64,000 nucleotides of DNA from Corylus avellana. Its lineage: Eukaryota > Streptophyta > Magnoliopsida > Fagales > Betulaceae. The stretch is taken from NCBI RefSeq assembly GCF_901000735.1, contig NC_081547.1, forward strand, positions 28,817,382 to 28,881,381, written 5' to 3'. Positions 46,791-57,688 of the stretch are shown in pieces. The notes below the pieces were generated by a model. The model searched no databases and was not told the origin of the DNA. It worked only from the letters and a program-made list of their open reading frames with translations. Position 1 is the stretch's first letter; each line of letters opens with the position of its first letter. Both the position numbers and the translations under genes were made by a program.

Positions 46791-47456
46791 TGGAATGGAG
46801 AGAAGGGAAGCAGAGTATTTGTGAGATATTGTGCGAGGTAGAGCAAGATCTTTGTAGGACTCACTTAAGAACGCGTGAGAAGTGGGCCAAAAGGAATTGT
46901 TACAAAGACCGAAAAGACTTCACTAGCATGAAGTGGCCGTTCCATACGCGCGCATTAATGGATCTAATTAAGTAGTTGTTGAAAACCAATATTGTGATAA
47001 TTGGGTTCAGGAAGCTGGAGGTGTCTGCCACTAGCAATAACAATACAGTGTCTCTCAGCGTCGTGAGCGAGAGAAGTGAACGAATCAAAGAGATGAATTA
47101 AAAAAATAATTATATTTTGAATAGTTAAAGTAGTTTAAGATGACGAACTTTCTACTTTTTGCCAAAATTAGGTTAAATTTTACAAAAAATAAAAAATAAA
47201 AAAAGCAAGCTCCATCAAATTATTTATTCCTTTCTTTCATTTTAAGGCTTGTCACACCTCTATCTCCCCACACATTCGGAGAACAAAAACCATTATCTAC
47301 CCTATTTTCTTATGTTTTTATATTTCTTCTCCAATTTTCTCTCTCCTTCACCTTTATGAGTTTGTAACTTTGTGGAGAATAAAAAATAAATGAAAATAGA
47401 ATAAAAATTATATTTAAATAGAATAGAGTAAAATTTAGAGAGTTTGTTATTTGAGA
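46791..47456 (-). promoter_or_regulatory. Upstream region of RLK-E
   Basis: The ACGCGT block is at 46871-46876, the same distance from the ATG as in RLK-B, followed by GAGAAGTGGGCC. Beyond about 46980 the sequence is AT-rich and no longer similar to the RLK-B upstream DNA. No further element is named. Confidence 0.5.
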
Positions 47457-47625
47457 ATTGCTAGGGATACCAAATCTTTTACTAAGAGCGCTGTCAAACT
47501 GGTGTATAACTTATTCATTAGTATCTATTACATGTCTCTTAATTAATTATTTTATTCCTCTCCAATAAATAAATTACATATCAATTTAATAAATCTCTTT
47601 TGATAAAAGCAGTGACTCAAAGAAT
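47457..47625. mobile_element. Foldback MITE
   Basis: Inverted arms: aaatcttttactaagagcg, then ctgtcaaactggtgtataac on the left; ttacatatcaatttaataaa, then tctcttttgataaaagcagt on the right. It belongs to the same family as the element at 52464-52636. Edges are approximate and no target duplication is clear. Confidence 0.55.
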
Positions 47626-47867
47626 ACTTATTTCTCATACATTGGTAATATATCTTTCACTTGCAACTTGCTAAAAATTCTGAGCTAGAAATGGAATAAA
47701 ATACTCAGTGTCATCACTGAAAAGACTTGTTCAAGGAACGCGTGACAAGTGGGCGTAATTAAAGGAGTTGTTAAAAGTCTTTTGGCACCACACTGAAAAG
47801 ACTTCAGTAGCACGACTATAAAAAGTCTTTGGCAAAGAGACTCTTCATATGCATTGTATCCACAGCA

Positions 47868-47993
47868 AGTGGCTTTCGTAATGGACGACCTCGGAGTCCA
47901 TGACTGACCTGGAGAGTTGCACTATGGACTGTCCGATGGAGTTGATCCAATCATCCTTTTCCTTCCCTGGGTTCCACAACATCGTAGCTGTAG
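47868..47993 (-). pseudogene. PH1-derived fragment d
   Basis: In minus sense: SYDVV from the N-terminal part, the shared junction, then EKDDWINSIGQSIVQ, LSRSVMDSEVV and HYESHLL. This is the best-preserved C-terminal tail of the set. It lies upstream of the RLK-E promoter region. Confidence 0.82.
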
Positions 47994-48274
47994 GGTGTGA
48001 AGTTGGAAATTTCAAAGCACACAATTAGTTCTTGGGTCCTTGACACGGTGATAGTAACATCTTGAACGCGTGAGAAGTGGGCAAATAAGGACTTGTCAAA
48101 AGTCTTTTCCCTTTTAACAGAAATATACCTCGACCCCCGGCCTTTTCTTTTTTTCTTCGATCAATATCTTGTTATTGTTGTTTTCGGAAGAAAAGTCTTT
48201 AACAATCTATGTAGCAGCTAGAAATGCCTATTTCCACGATTAAGGACAGTAATGACTGTAGGGTACGTAGAAAA

Positions 48275-48318
<44 letters not shown>

Positions 48319-48586
48319 TGTCAGGAGAAGCGCGCATGAGGCTTCAGCGTTGGGTTTACGGTTTGCTTGACTTTTCAAAAAGCAATAAACATACAAATGG
48401 GATGATAGATTAGAATAGCAAATTCTACCAAGAAAATTCTCTTGGTAGAATTTTCAAGCACAAGTTCTTGAGTCCTTGACACGCTGATATTAATATCTTA
48501 AACGCGTGACAAGTGGGCGTAATTAATGGACTTGTTAAAAGTCTTTTGGCACAAAAAAAAAAAAAAAACGCTGAAAAGACCGGAGC
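47994..48586. other. Amplified RLK upstream DNA with two ACGCGT blocks and an (AT)n tract
   Basis: ACGCGT blocks are at 48066-48071 and 48502-48507. An (AT) tract spans 48277-48316. A short palindrome, ttctaccaagaaaa/ttctcttggtagaa, is at about 48423-48453. The segment 48240-48560 recurs in inverted orientation at 51794-52100, and partly at 60711-60847. No gene was found. Confidence 0.6.
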
Positions 48587-48748
48587 AAGATCATTTTCAG
48601 TTTTTTTTTTTTAAAAAAAAAAATTAGAAAATATTTAATTAATTATATTGGAGGAGTATTTTTATCTTTTTCACTTTTTGAATGAATAAAAATACAATTT
48701 TAATATAATTGACTAAATATTTTCTTCAAATGAACTGAAGATGATCTT
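48587..48748. mobile_element. Foldback MITE, about 162 bp
   Basis: AAGATCATTTTCAGTTT at the left and AACTGAAGATGATCTT at the right are inverted. The arms continue inward over about 45 bp (aaaatatttaattaattata / tataattgactaaatatttt). It has no coding capacity. It interrupts the amplified RLK upstream DNA. The target duplication is not clear. Confidence 0.65.
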
Positions 48749-48797
48749 AATTCGAAAAAGACTTCACCAGCATGACTATAAAAAGTCTTTGACAAGT

Positions 48798-49140
48798 GGC
48801 TATCGTAATGGACGACCTTGGAGTCCATGACTGACCTGGAGCAATCAGGATCTACTGAAATTCTTAGAGAATTTCAATTTTTGGAATTGCAAGTTTAGGC
48901 TGTCAATTTTTCATTCAAATGTTCTTGTTCTGTCACGTATTCCACAACTATTTATTATTTTATTAGTAGTGAGACAATGATAAAATAATGACCCTAAAAG
49001 AAAAAAAAATGACGGCATAAATTTAAAATTTCGGAAAAGTTTCCTAAGAATTTCGGTGGAGATCCGACCTGAAGAGCTGCACTGTGCCTGGCCCTCCAGA
49101 GCCTCACCTCGGGCCTTGGGTTAGGAGCATTGAATGATTG
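48798..49140 (-). pseudogene. PH1-derived fragment e, split
   Basis: The end of the C-terminal tail (DSEV-like, 48798-48840) and the first-exon/5' leader part (about 49085-49140) are separated by about 240 bp of unrelated AT-rich DNA. The promoter part continues to about 49330. No frame survives. Confidence 0.65.
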
Positions 49141-50366
49141 TAGGTGAAGCTGAATGAGAAGGAAAGAAAGCTAAAGCTGTCCGTGCTGGACAGAATTTTA
49201 GGATATCCTTTTTTTTTTTTTTTTTTAGTTTTAATTTTTATTTTGTTTTATTTACATTTACATATTCGTTTTTGGGGAAATTTGTGAATTGTAGACGTCA
49301 AAATTTGTATATTTGTGAAAGAACCCATTTACTTGTCGGATCCATTTTGCGCTTTTGGTTGTCGAGTCCAAAGTCCAAACCCATTTTGGTTTGCATTTCT
49401 CCCTCACTAAACGCTAGGCTGCCAGTCCAACGTAAGTCCGCGTGGGCCAAGAACATCAGAAGAAGGCTGGGTTGGCCCACGAAGGCAAGAGTACCAGCCT
49501 CAGAGAAGACACACCCGCAGCGAATAACCCCCGAGACTAATATATATCTAGTGCTGACAGTTTCTCTATGTTACACAATGTGGCTTGATTCAAGGGTGTA
49601 ATATTGTCTTATAGCTACTGACATTATTCTCATTAGCATATATTTTCGTCTTAAACATGTTGATCACTTTTTTGTTTTTTTTTCCTATTTAGACAGGGAA
49701 AAAAGGAAAGGAAAAACAAAACATAGTAGCAGTAATTAAAAGTTACACAGAAGGGTCTTTGCCACTCTTAATTTAAGGAAAAAGAAAAATATGTTGATCA
49801 CTTACAAATGTTCTAATTTAAGTACTTTGTCGGAATAAAGCCTATACTCAACATACTCAACGGGGGCATTATGAAGGAGACTTCTCTACAATCTGATTCC
49901 TTCACAAAGCTCTATGTTCCTGTAAAAGCAGAAATTAATTATGTTTGATATGTTGGGACATTTGGAAATTCCCATAATACACTAGAAAGAAAACAACTTC
50001 TGCTCTGAAAACATTAGGAAGCAAAACCAGAGTGACTTATAAAGCGCCTCTTGACTAAAATAAGATGGAAATTTTAGGTAGTTTAATGTTTTAGTCCTAA
50101 TAAGAGGTACCTGTGGACTCTAATGAGGTGGAAGCCTTAATTTAATGTTTTGACCCTAATAAGAGCCTTGGAAAATCTACTTGTACTAGCAGATTGTATA
50201 CTTAAGAATTATTTGAAAATTGAGAGGTTTGAAATTCAAAGCCAATATACAATACTTAGGATAGTCTTCAATCACTTTATGATTTATCTGGCCAAAACTT
50301 CTAAATTAAATTGTGTTGCAGTACCTGAGTTGGTACATATCCAATACCTAGAAAAGCATTTTTGAT
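49141..50366. other. Amplified PH1 upstream and RLK 3' flank DNA
   Basis: Paralogous to 36.0-37.4 kb; the site around 49600 is unoccupied by the MITE found at 36458. The open frame at 49272-49601 is composed of this flank and is not convincing as a gene. Confidence 0.6.
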
Positions 50367-50782
50367 TCAATGTAGTTCCCTAGTGACGTTCTCCATATTC
50401 ATTCTTTCCTTTGGCGATTCCAATGAACAAGCAAGACTGATTTTGAAAATTGAAAGTAAACACTTCTGCATACTGGCATTCATCTGGCTTAGGTTCTCAA
50501 TGTGACTTTCCTCTTCCTCATCCACAATATCATCGCGATCACCATACTTGTAACTATCGTTTTCTATTGGCATTGACATTTCATTTACTTCTCTTGTGAG
50601 AAGGTTTGGATCTACAATCTGTATAAGTCTTTCTAACAATGCCATCTTAACAAAGTTATGGAGGTTGAAATCGTCTTTAAACATTTTGTCAGTGGGACTC
50701 TTTCCCGTGAACAGTTCCATCACGAATATCCCAAAGCTATAGACATCTCCTTCTTTTGATGCATCACCACCCATTCCATACT
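50367..50782 (-). pseudogene. RLK-F: exon 2 only, premature stop near the end
   Basis: After a TTGCAG acceptor the exon reads EYGMGGDASKEGDVYSFGIF and on to NMENVTRELH, then TGA (50369-50367). Paralogs have CGA there and about 10-15 more codons, so the C-terminus is clipped. The intron runs right to 51693, where a gap begins just before exon 1 should start. Exon 1 is not in the window. The kinase C-lobe text is closest to RLK-D, and this copy is better preserved, so a functional gene may be hidden behind the gap. Confidence 0.85.
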
Positions 50783-51693
50783 CTGCAATCAATAGATTTC
50801 ACTTTCAGATGCATAGGTAATGTGACGATGATTTCATATAACAACTTAATGCATACTTTAAAAGATCTAGGATTTAGTAACTAGAAACAAAATTTAGTTA
50901 ATATTTGGAAAATAAAGTGATGGAGAGCCTGCATTCCTAAATCAGAAGTAAATGTTTTTGGAAATTGCATGATAAAGGGGATCAATTTTCATGCTTGCTC
51001 GGTACATGTGGCATGAGAAGATAAAATTAATATTAATGATAAGGATCAACTAATTATGTTCTTCCCTTGGTTTTTGTTTATTTGCTGGACCAATTAAGTA
51101 CTAGATAAAGGCTTTCCGACAAGCCATGGCTGCATGTATTGGTTATCCATCACCTAATTCTTTATTGGATGACAATTCAATGAAGTATCTTTACACACAC
51201 AAAACACAAGATGAAAGATAATATTCTTCTTCTATACCGTTTTGTCTCCTCTTAACCAACATTCATTTTCAGATGTACCTATTAAGTCTTCTTTGATCTT
51301 GAAAATTTGTTTTGGCTTGAATTTTCACTTTTTCAGCTTTAGATCCGGATCTCAATTTATTCTTCTCTTACAAAGGAAATGTGCCATTATTTTCTCATAT
51401 TTAAGACTTGTTAAATAGTGCTCAAGTGCTAAGCACAACCTATTAATCTCTATCAAAGCCTTAAAATCATATATGGGACCAATATTCCTAAGTTGTAGAA
51501 GAAACCAGTTCTGAAAAGCAGCCCTGCCATTTTTTCGGCAGTGTCTATCATTTTCCTTCTTGTTAGTCCATGTAAATCAGATTGGTATGTTGTCAAAATT
51601 CAAAAAAAGCATAGAGAGCATGAAAGGGAAAAAAAAATGAACAGGTATAGCTTAGTAAAAAAGACAAGTTAATGAAGTTTTCCAATTTGATCA
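50783..51693 (-). other. Intron of RLK-F up to the gap
   Basis: Aligns with the RLK-D intron throughout (for example gatgacaattcaatgaagta, then tctttacacacacaaaacac). It breaks off at ttccaatttgatca, about 60 bases before the exon-1 donor expected from RLK-D. Confidence 0.75.
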
Positions 51694-51793
51694 NNNNNNN
51701 NNNNNNNNNNNNNNNNNNNNNNNNNNNNNNNNNNNNNNNNNNNNNNNNNNNNNNNNNNNNNNNNNNNNNNNNNNNNNNNNNNNNNNNNNNNNN

Positions 51794-52326
51794 TTTTGTG
51801 CCAAAAGACTAATTTTAACAAGTCCATTAATTACGCCCACTTGTCACGCGTTTAAGATATTAATATCAGTGTGTCAAGGACTCAACAACTTGTGCTTGAA
51901 AATTCTACCAAGAGAATTTTCTTGGTAGAATTTGCTATTCCAATCTATCATCCCATTTGTATGTTTATTGCTTTTTGAAAAGTCAAGCAAACTGTAAACC
52001 CAACGCTGAAGCCTCATGCGCGCTTCTCCTGACAACATATATATCATTTTCTACGTACCCTACAGCCATTACTGTCCTCAATTGTGGAAATATGCATTTC
52101 TAGCTGCTACATAGATTGTTAAAGACTTTTCTTCCGAAAACAACAAGAACAAGATATTGATCGAAGAAAAAAAGAAAAGGCCGGAGGTCGAGGAATATTT
52201 CTGTTAAAAGGGAATATTTTTGACAAGTCCTTATTTGCCCACTTCTCACGCGTTCAAGATATTTTTTTTTCTATCAGCGTGTCAAGGACTAAAGAACTAA
52301 TTGTGTGCTTTGAAATTTCCAACTTC
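51794..52326. repeat. Inverted copy of the RLK upstream segment 48.0-48.56 kb
   Basis: The reverse complement of this contig start matches 48560 down to 48000: cacttgtcacgcgtttaaga, the ttctaccaagagaatttt palindrome, tgaagcctcatgcgcgcttc and cccacttctcacgcgttcaa. The contig edge falls on a poly-A/T run (48552-48568 in the paralog). All other copies in the window have the opposite orientation. Confidence 0.85.
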
Positions 52327-52446
52327 ACACCCTACAGCTACGATGTTGTGGAACTTGGGGAAGGAAAAGGAGGATTGGATCAACTCCATCGGACGGTCCA
52401 TAGTGCAGCTCTCCAGGTCAGTCATCGATTGCGATAGCCACTTGCT
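52327..52446 (+). pseudogene. PH1-derived fragment f, inverted relative to the others
   Basis: On the plus strand it reads YDVV from the N-terminal part, the shared junction, then GKEKEDWINSIGRSIVQ, LSRSV and DSHLLR. It is the only PH1 copy on the plus strand, as expected if the contig 51794-54937 is inverted in the scaffold. Confidence 0.82.
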
Positions 52447-52463
52447 CCGGTTGCAACGAGAGA

Positions 52464-52636
52464 AATGTTAGGGTATTGATTTTTTTTTTAAGAGAGTTTG
52501 TCAAATTAATGTGTAATCCATTCATTATTATTCGTTATATTTTTATTAATTAATTATTTTGTTTTTTCTTTAATAAATGAATTATACATCAGTTTGATAA
52601 GGCTCTTTTAGTAAAAGATTTAGTACTCCTAACATT
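52464..52636. mobile_element. Foldback MITE, 173 bp
   Basis: AATGTTAGGGTATTGATTTT at the left and CTAAATCTTTTACTAAAAGAG-like sequence on the complementary right arm (ending CTCCTAACATT) form inverted arms of about 65 bp. It is related to the element at 47457-47625. Confidence 0.68.
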
Positions 52637-53069
52637 TTTTTATTTTAAAATGGTATTTAGTGGGCATAATAATATATGTTTATGTGAGATTGGGACTCAC
52701 ATCCGCCCGTATTTATTCCATTTGTTCAAATAGGCACACGGACACGTGCACTCTCACATTATAAACTCAATTTAAAATGGAAAGTAAATATTTAATAGCA
52801 CAACATATGTATCACGATAGTTATAGCTATCAAACTTTATAAATGTGTCAACATTGATATATGTAAAGTGTTTAAATTGCAGTCTACATTAACATTATCA
52901 AGCATTTGAAAAAAAAATAAAAAAAAGGCTAGAGGTCTATTTCTCTTAGATGGGAAGAGACTTTCAAGGTTCGGATGCCAAAGATTTTGTTGTCAAAAGA
53001 CCTTGTTAGCGTTAATATGACCACGTAAAATCTCTTATATTTATTTATTTTCTTATTTTGTGGGAAAAT

Positions 53070-53730
53070 TGATAATTAATTGGTTACCAATTTCCCACCA
53101 GCCCTTTATGCGAAAGACAAGTTTGGAAAGAAAACACACGAGAACACACACCAATCACACACGTACACAAATAGTTTACGTGGTTCGGCAATATGCCTAC
53201 GTCCACGGGGCGTGATCCGGTCTCCTTCTTTACTATTGAGAAATATTGAGTACAATGGTACAAGCCTGAACCGCTCAAGTTTAATATCTCAAACCCAAGC
53301 CCTTAACCCCTTGTACACTTCACTCAACTGTCCCTCTCAAATACCCAGTAAAGAAAAACTCTCTACACTTTGTAAATATCATAAAGTGCTCTCACTAATT
53401 TGAATTTTCCGGATCCCCACTTAACCAAGGACTACATGTCCTTTTATAGAGGCTTAATCACGAAAAATAGGAGACTAGTTTTAATCCAATTGCTGATGGG
53501 AAAACGAAACCATCATGAATACAAAGTCTTTTCATGATGAAGATAAGCATTGCAGCCCACATGTTTATCCACACACGTTTTTTCCAAAATCCAATTCGAA
53601 GTTGTTCTTGGACTCCTTTTAAAACTAACCTTATCCTCTTATAGATAAATATGACTTGAGCCCACCAACTTAAATATTAATATTTTTCAGCAATTATCTT
53701 CACACTTGTTGACAATTTGAGCCATTATCA
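53070..53730 (-). mobile_element. 3' LTR of a copia-type element, 661 bp
   Basis: In minus sense it starts TGATAATGGC right after a purine-rich tract (AAGGTGGAGATTGT) and ends ATTAATTATCA; the 7-bp termini TGATAAT/ATTATCA are inverted. The block tacgtggttcggcaatatgc inside is common in plant copia LTRs. It is inserted in RLK upstream DNA: 52925-52990 is the inverse of 9115-9200. Confidence 0.8.
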
Positions 53731-54170
53731 ACAATCTCCACCTTGGCGAAAATTTGGCAACCTCCACCTGAGACCTCAGGTCCGCATCTTGACCGATGCC
53801 CATCCCCACGCCCTGGGATGTCGTACAAAACACTGTCTACACCAACAGTAATAATTCTACAAGAATTATCATGCTCCACCATAAAGAGCACATGCACTTA
53901 GAATTAAACCATTCCAATTTTTTTTTTTTTTTTTTTTGGGCGCATGTCGAAAAAATCCTGCTGAAAAATATGGTGCAACTTCCATGTTTGGTTTCCCCGG
54001 AAGTTCATCAGCCATTGACACCCTTTTCCACCACATACCTGACATCAAAAACCAAACCAATGTAGAGTATGCAAATGTGGACCCGCTAATAAAACACATC
54101 CATTATCCTGACATTTTTAGCGGTCATGCCAGATGATGTACATGCCCTTATCAAAGAACATCATCATCTC
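53731..54170 (-). other. Interior of the copia-type element, pol missing
   Basis: Between the gag remnant and the 3' LTR only about 440 bp remain. No protease, integrase, reverse transcriptase or RNase H motif is present in any frame. The last bases are the polypurine tract. A T-run lies at 53918-53937. Confidence 0.65.
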
Positions 54171-54935
54171 TTTCTGTAACGAGAGAAACAATATTAGCGT
54201 TTTTGGAGCAATCTGCCAAATCCGCTCCTCTTTTTGGACAATTTCTTTTAAGGTGTCCAGATTTCCCGCAACCCCAGCATATAAGATTTCCCTTCATAGG
54301 GTTCTTTTTCTTCCAGTTTGCAACTACCAACGCCGAGTTCTCTGGTGTAGAATTTTGTTCACCACTCAGCCTTCTTTCCTCTTACAAAAGTTTGCTAGTA
54401 ACTTCTGAGAAGAAAATCTTCTCCTTCCCATGAATCAAAATTGGCTTCATATGTTCATAGGAAGACGGAAGAGACAAGATAAGCCTCAAGGCCTTATCTT
54501 CATCGTCCATTTTAACTCCCAGAGCTTCGAGTTCAGAAACGATTCCATTGAGAACACTCAAATGGTCTGAAATAGTTGTACCCTCAGCCATGCGCAATGT
54601 ATGAAACTGCTCCTTCAAGTATACCCGGTAGAGATTCCCTTCGTCTGATACATCTCCTCAAGCTTCTCCCAAAGCTCCTTTGCCGTTGACGTCCCTTGCA
54701 CATTAGCAAGAACGTTCTTAGCCAGACACAACCGAATGGAACTCGCAGCCCTCAAATCCAAATCTTCCCAATCCACGTCGCTAGTACCTGATTTTCCGAC
54801 ACCATTACTGGAACTAGAGGCGGGTATACCTTTCAAAGTTTTGTGTAGCCCAGATTGGATTAGGATGTCCTTGACTTGTATTTGCCACAAGCCAAAGTTC
54901 ATTCTCCCATCGAACCTTTCAATCCCAAACTTCAA
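54171..54935 (-). pseudogene. Copia-type gag, broken
   Basis: In minus sense it starts MKFGIERFDGRMNFGLWQIQ, continues through the gag core (ELWEKLEEMYQTKGIS, then EQFHTLRMAEGTTISDHL and LILSLPSSYEHMKPIL) and ends with a CCHC knuckle, CWGCGKSGHLKRNC. A 1-nt deletion near 54625 and an in-frame TAA at 54384-54382 break it. The upstream part and the 5' LTR fall in the gap at 54938. With no pol behind it, the element resembles gag-only non-autonomous LTR elements. Confidence 0.88.
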
Positions 54936-55037
54936 GGNNNNNNNNNNNNNNNNNNNNNNNNNNNNNNNNNNNNNNNNNNNNNNNNNNNNNNNNNNNNNNN
55001 NNNNNNNNNNNNNNNNNNNNNNNNNNNNNNNNNNNNN

Positions 55038-55870
55038 TATGTCAATGATTTACGGACAACATGTTGAAAGCCTTGTGGATTTTAGTGTGTGTACTTGGGG
55101 ACTAGACTAACCATTGTAATTAGAATTGTTGTTTGATTTTAAGTTAAGAGAGACTATGTTTACTTGCAAAATCAACAGTGAATTTTGGAAGGAAAGATGG
55201 TCACATGGTATTTAGCCACCTTGAATTTTTGTGGAAAGGTTGCTTCATTAGATCATTGATTTTGGTTTTATTATATGGTTCTTTACTGTTTACCATATCT
55301 AAGTCGTCAGTTAGAGTTTGTTGTTTGTCATGAATAAGGTAGCTAATACTCTTGAGGGTGAGTGAGCTGCTTTCTGGGCTATAACAAACCTTTTTATAAA
55401 GATAAGTATGAGGTAATTTGGAATAAGGTTAACTATTTTGAATGACTCATGACTGGTTGGATTTTAAGGGATAACTACCTTGCAAAAGAAAGAACTTCAG
55501 AAGAACAATTAGTTGGGTCAAAGTATATGCTGAAAGTTACTAAGGCAGGCTGTTGTAAGAGTAAATCAGTGGAATTGATAATATAGAATTAAGGCGATAT
55601 ATGCATGTCTTGTTACATATAGTGTTATTTGATTTTGGAATTGGTATCAAGTCTGAACATTCGTTTTGTATGGGAGTTATGCTTTACCCACAATACTTAA
55701 CCTTGGTTAAATGGTAAATGTAGGTGGTGGAATGTGCCAAACAAAGATTAGGAATATCATGAAAGCTCAAGGCATTAATGCTGATAACATTGTACATTAA
55801 GGAAGGAAATTCCAAGTAAGTTTGGCTAGTAGCAAATTCCGAGGACGGAATTTTTATAAGGGGGGAAGGA
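55038..55870 (+). mobile_element. 3' internal end of an LTR retrotransposon, with polypurine tract
   Basis: This non-coding sequence ends in AAGGGGGGAAGGA (55858-55870), a polypurine tract directly before the LTR. The phrase gcaaattccgaggacggaat just before it is typical of the end of plant Ty3-type pol regions, but no open frame survives. The element is therefore decayed or non-autonomous. Confidence 0.75.
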
Positions 55871-57526
55871 TGTAATACCCTGAAATTTATACTTAGAATA
55901 AATGTGATCTTATTATCAAGGATAAGGAGGATTTGCAATTTTATTAATATTTATATGGAGTTAGGTAAATAGACTTAATGTGAAAGATGATGGAAATTGA
56001 TAGTTATAATTTTAGTGGGTTATTGAAAGAAAAGTCACATTGTTTTGGACGCCGAAAATTCTTTGAGTGACCTTAAATAAAACTGTTTTAATACCTTATA
56101 GAATGATGAGAAATGAAGATTTTAAAAGTGGTTTCATGATTTTTGGATGCTTGTAGAAGGAGTTATGATTTTTAGAAGATGCAAGTCTCAAAACAGGAAT
56201 TTCAGTCAAACAGAGGCACCGAATTTCGTGGGACTTTTGAGGTACCAAACAGTTATGGGTTAATATGATTTTTGGATATGTTGTGCATCTTTGAATGAGG
56301 AAAATTTCAAGTCAAAGTTTGTGTCATTTGGAGTTAAATTGAAAGAGTTATGATTTTTCCAAGTTTAATAGGTCAAGCTGTCGAGTAGTTAAAGTACCGG
56401 CAATTTGGAAAATTAATTGGATGGATTACTGATGTCCATAAGCCACGATTTTTGGGTATGTGGTAGTCAAAAGGTTTAGGTTCATTGAGGATTAATTGTA
56501 GATTTTTATGACCACGTTCTAATGTAAATGCATGAGGATTTTAAAACTTGACAAGTCACCAAGCTCAAGATGACACATGGCATAGTATACAGTTACAGAT
56601 GAGTTTACAGATCATATGAAATGTTATATGTGCATTCATGGCACAGTATACAGTTACAGATGAGTTTACAAATCATATGAAATGTTATATGTGCATTCAT
56701 GATTAAAAATGTTTAACCCGAGACACGATTACAGTGACGATCGGTACCATATAGGTTAGCATGGCAAGCACACCGAAGGACGGTTACGAGAAGGTGTGTG
56801 CTACCGGCCAGGTGGCCTTCACCTAGGGAAGTTCCCAACCTGCTAGCTCTCCCCTGTGACGACAGGATGAGCATATAGGTCCTTCGGGACACGCCAATGT
56901 GCGCTACTCACGGTAAAATTGTGGCGTCGGGTCAAAGGGTAAAACAATAATTTTAAAAGAAAAGCAAAATGAAGTGTTTGCATATCTCATAACTTACTTG
57001 CGATTCTTGTATTAATTGCCAATTACTCATTTTGCAACTATCATGCTTATGTTGTTAATTATATTATTCTGTCTAAATTGTTATTGTGCATAACTGAGAT
57101 TCTGACATAGAAATTTGTATAGCATGTTTTATAGCATCTTGATTTTGTGGCTACTTACTGAGTTGTCGAACTCACCCCTTCTCCCTATATATCTTTTTCA
57201 GATTGCTCTATATATATATCATAATATTGAAGACATGGGTACCAGTGGGCCTCTTAGTTGTTAAAAAAAAAATCTTATCACTGCTTTATGGTCTAGCAGG
57301 AGCAGTAGCAGTAGAAGTGTCTAGGACTCCAATCTATAGACGGCTTGGGCTAAGTATAGACGGTGTAATTTTATTGCTTATGAGATTATTGAATACTAGC
57401 ACATTATGTATTTGTGATTTTATAAATGAAAAATTATAGTACTCTAGTGACGTTATGATTTTGTTTAAATATGAATATGTTACAATTGTTCTCAATCGCT
57501 CTACCTCTAGAACTTGGGGCGTAGCA
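55871..57526 (+). mobile_element. 3' LTR of the LTR retrotransposon, 1656 bp
   Basis: It begins TGTAATACCCTG and ends GGGGCGTAGCA, followed by ATTAC (57527-57531). It contains a 61-bp tandem duplication (56581-56641 and 56642-56702). It matches the LTR at 59574-60710; I count about a dozen mismatches over the first 640 bases. The right flank (tgtccttaattgtggaaata) is amplified RLK upstream DNA, as at 52072 onwards. Confidence 0.92.
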
Positions 57527-57588
57527 ATTACTGTCCTTAATTGTGGAAATAGGCATTTCTAGCTACTACATAGATTGTTAAAGACTTT
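57527..57588 (+). other. Target duplication and right flank of the retrotransposon
   Basis: ATTAC plus tgtccttaattgtggaaata and on to aagacttt. The empty site is visible at 52062-52085 (acagccattactgtcctcaa). A gap starts at 57589. Confidence 0.85.
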
Positions 57589-57688
57589 NNNNNNNNNNNN
57601 NNNNNNNNNNNNNNNNNNNNNNNNNNNNNNNNNNNNNNNNNNNNNNNNNNNNNNNNNNNNNNNNNNNNNNNNNNNNNNNNNNNNNNNN

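Noticed and set aside
56581..56702. CRISPR-like array
   Set aside because: Only two adjacent 61-bp copies without spacers, inside an LTR; a simple tandem duplication in a eukaryotic genome.
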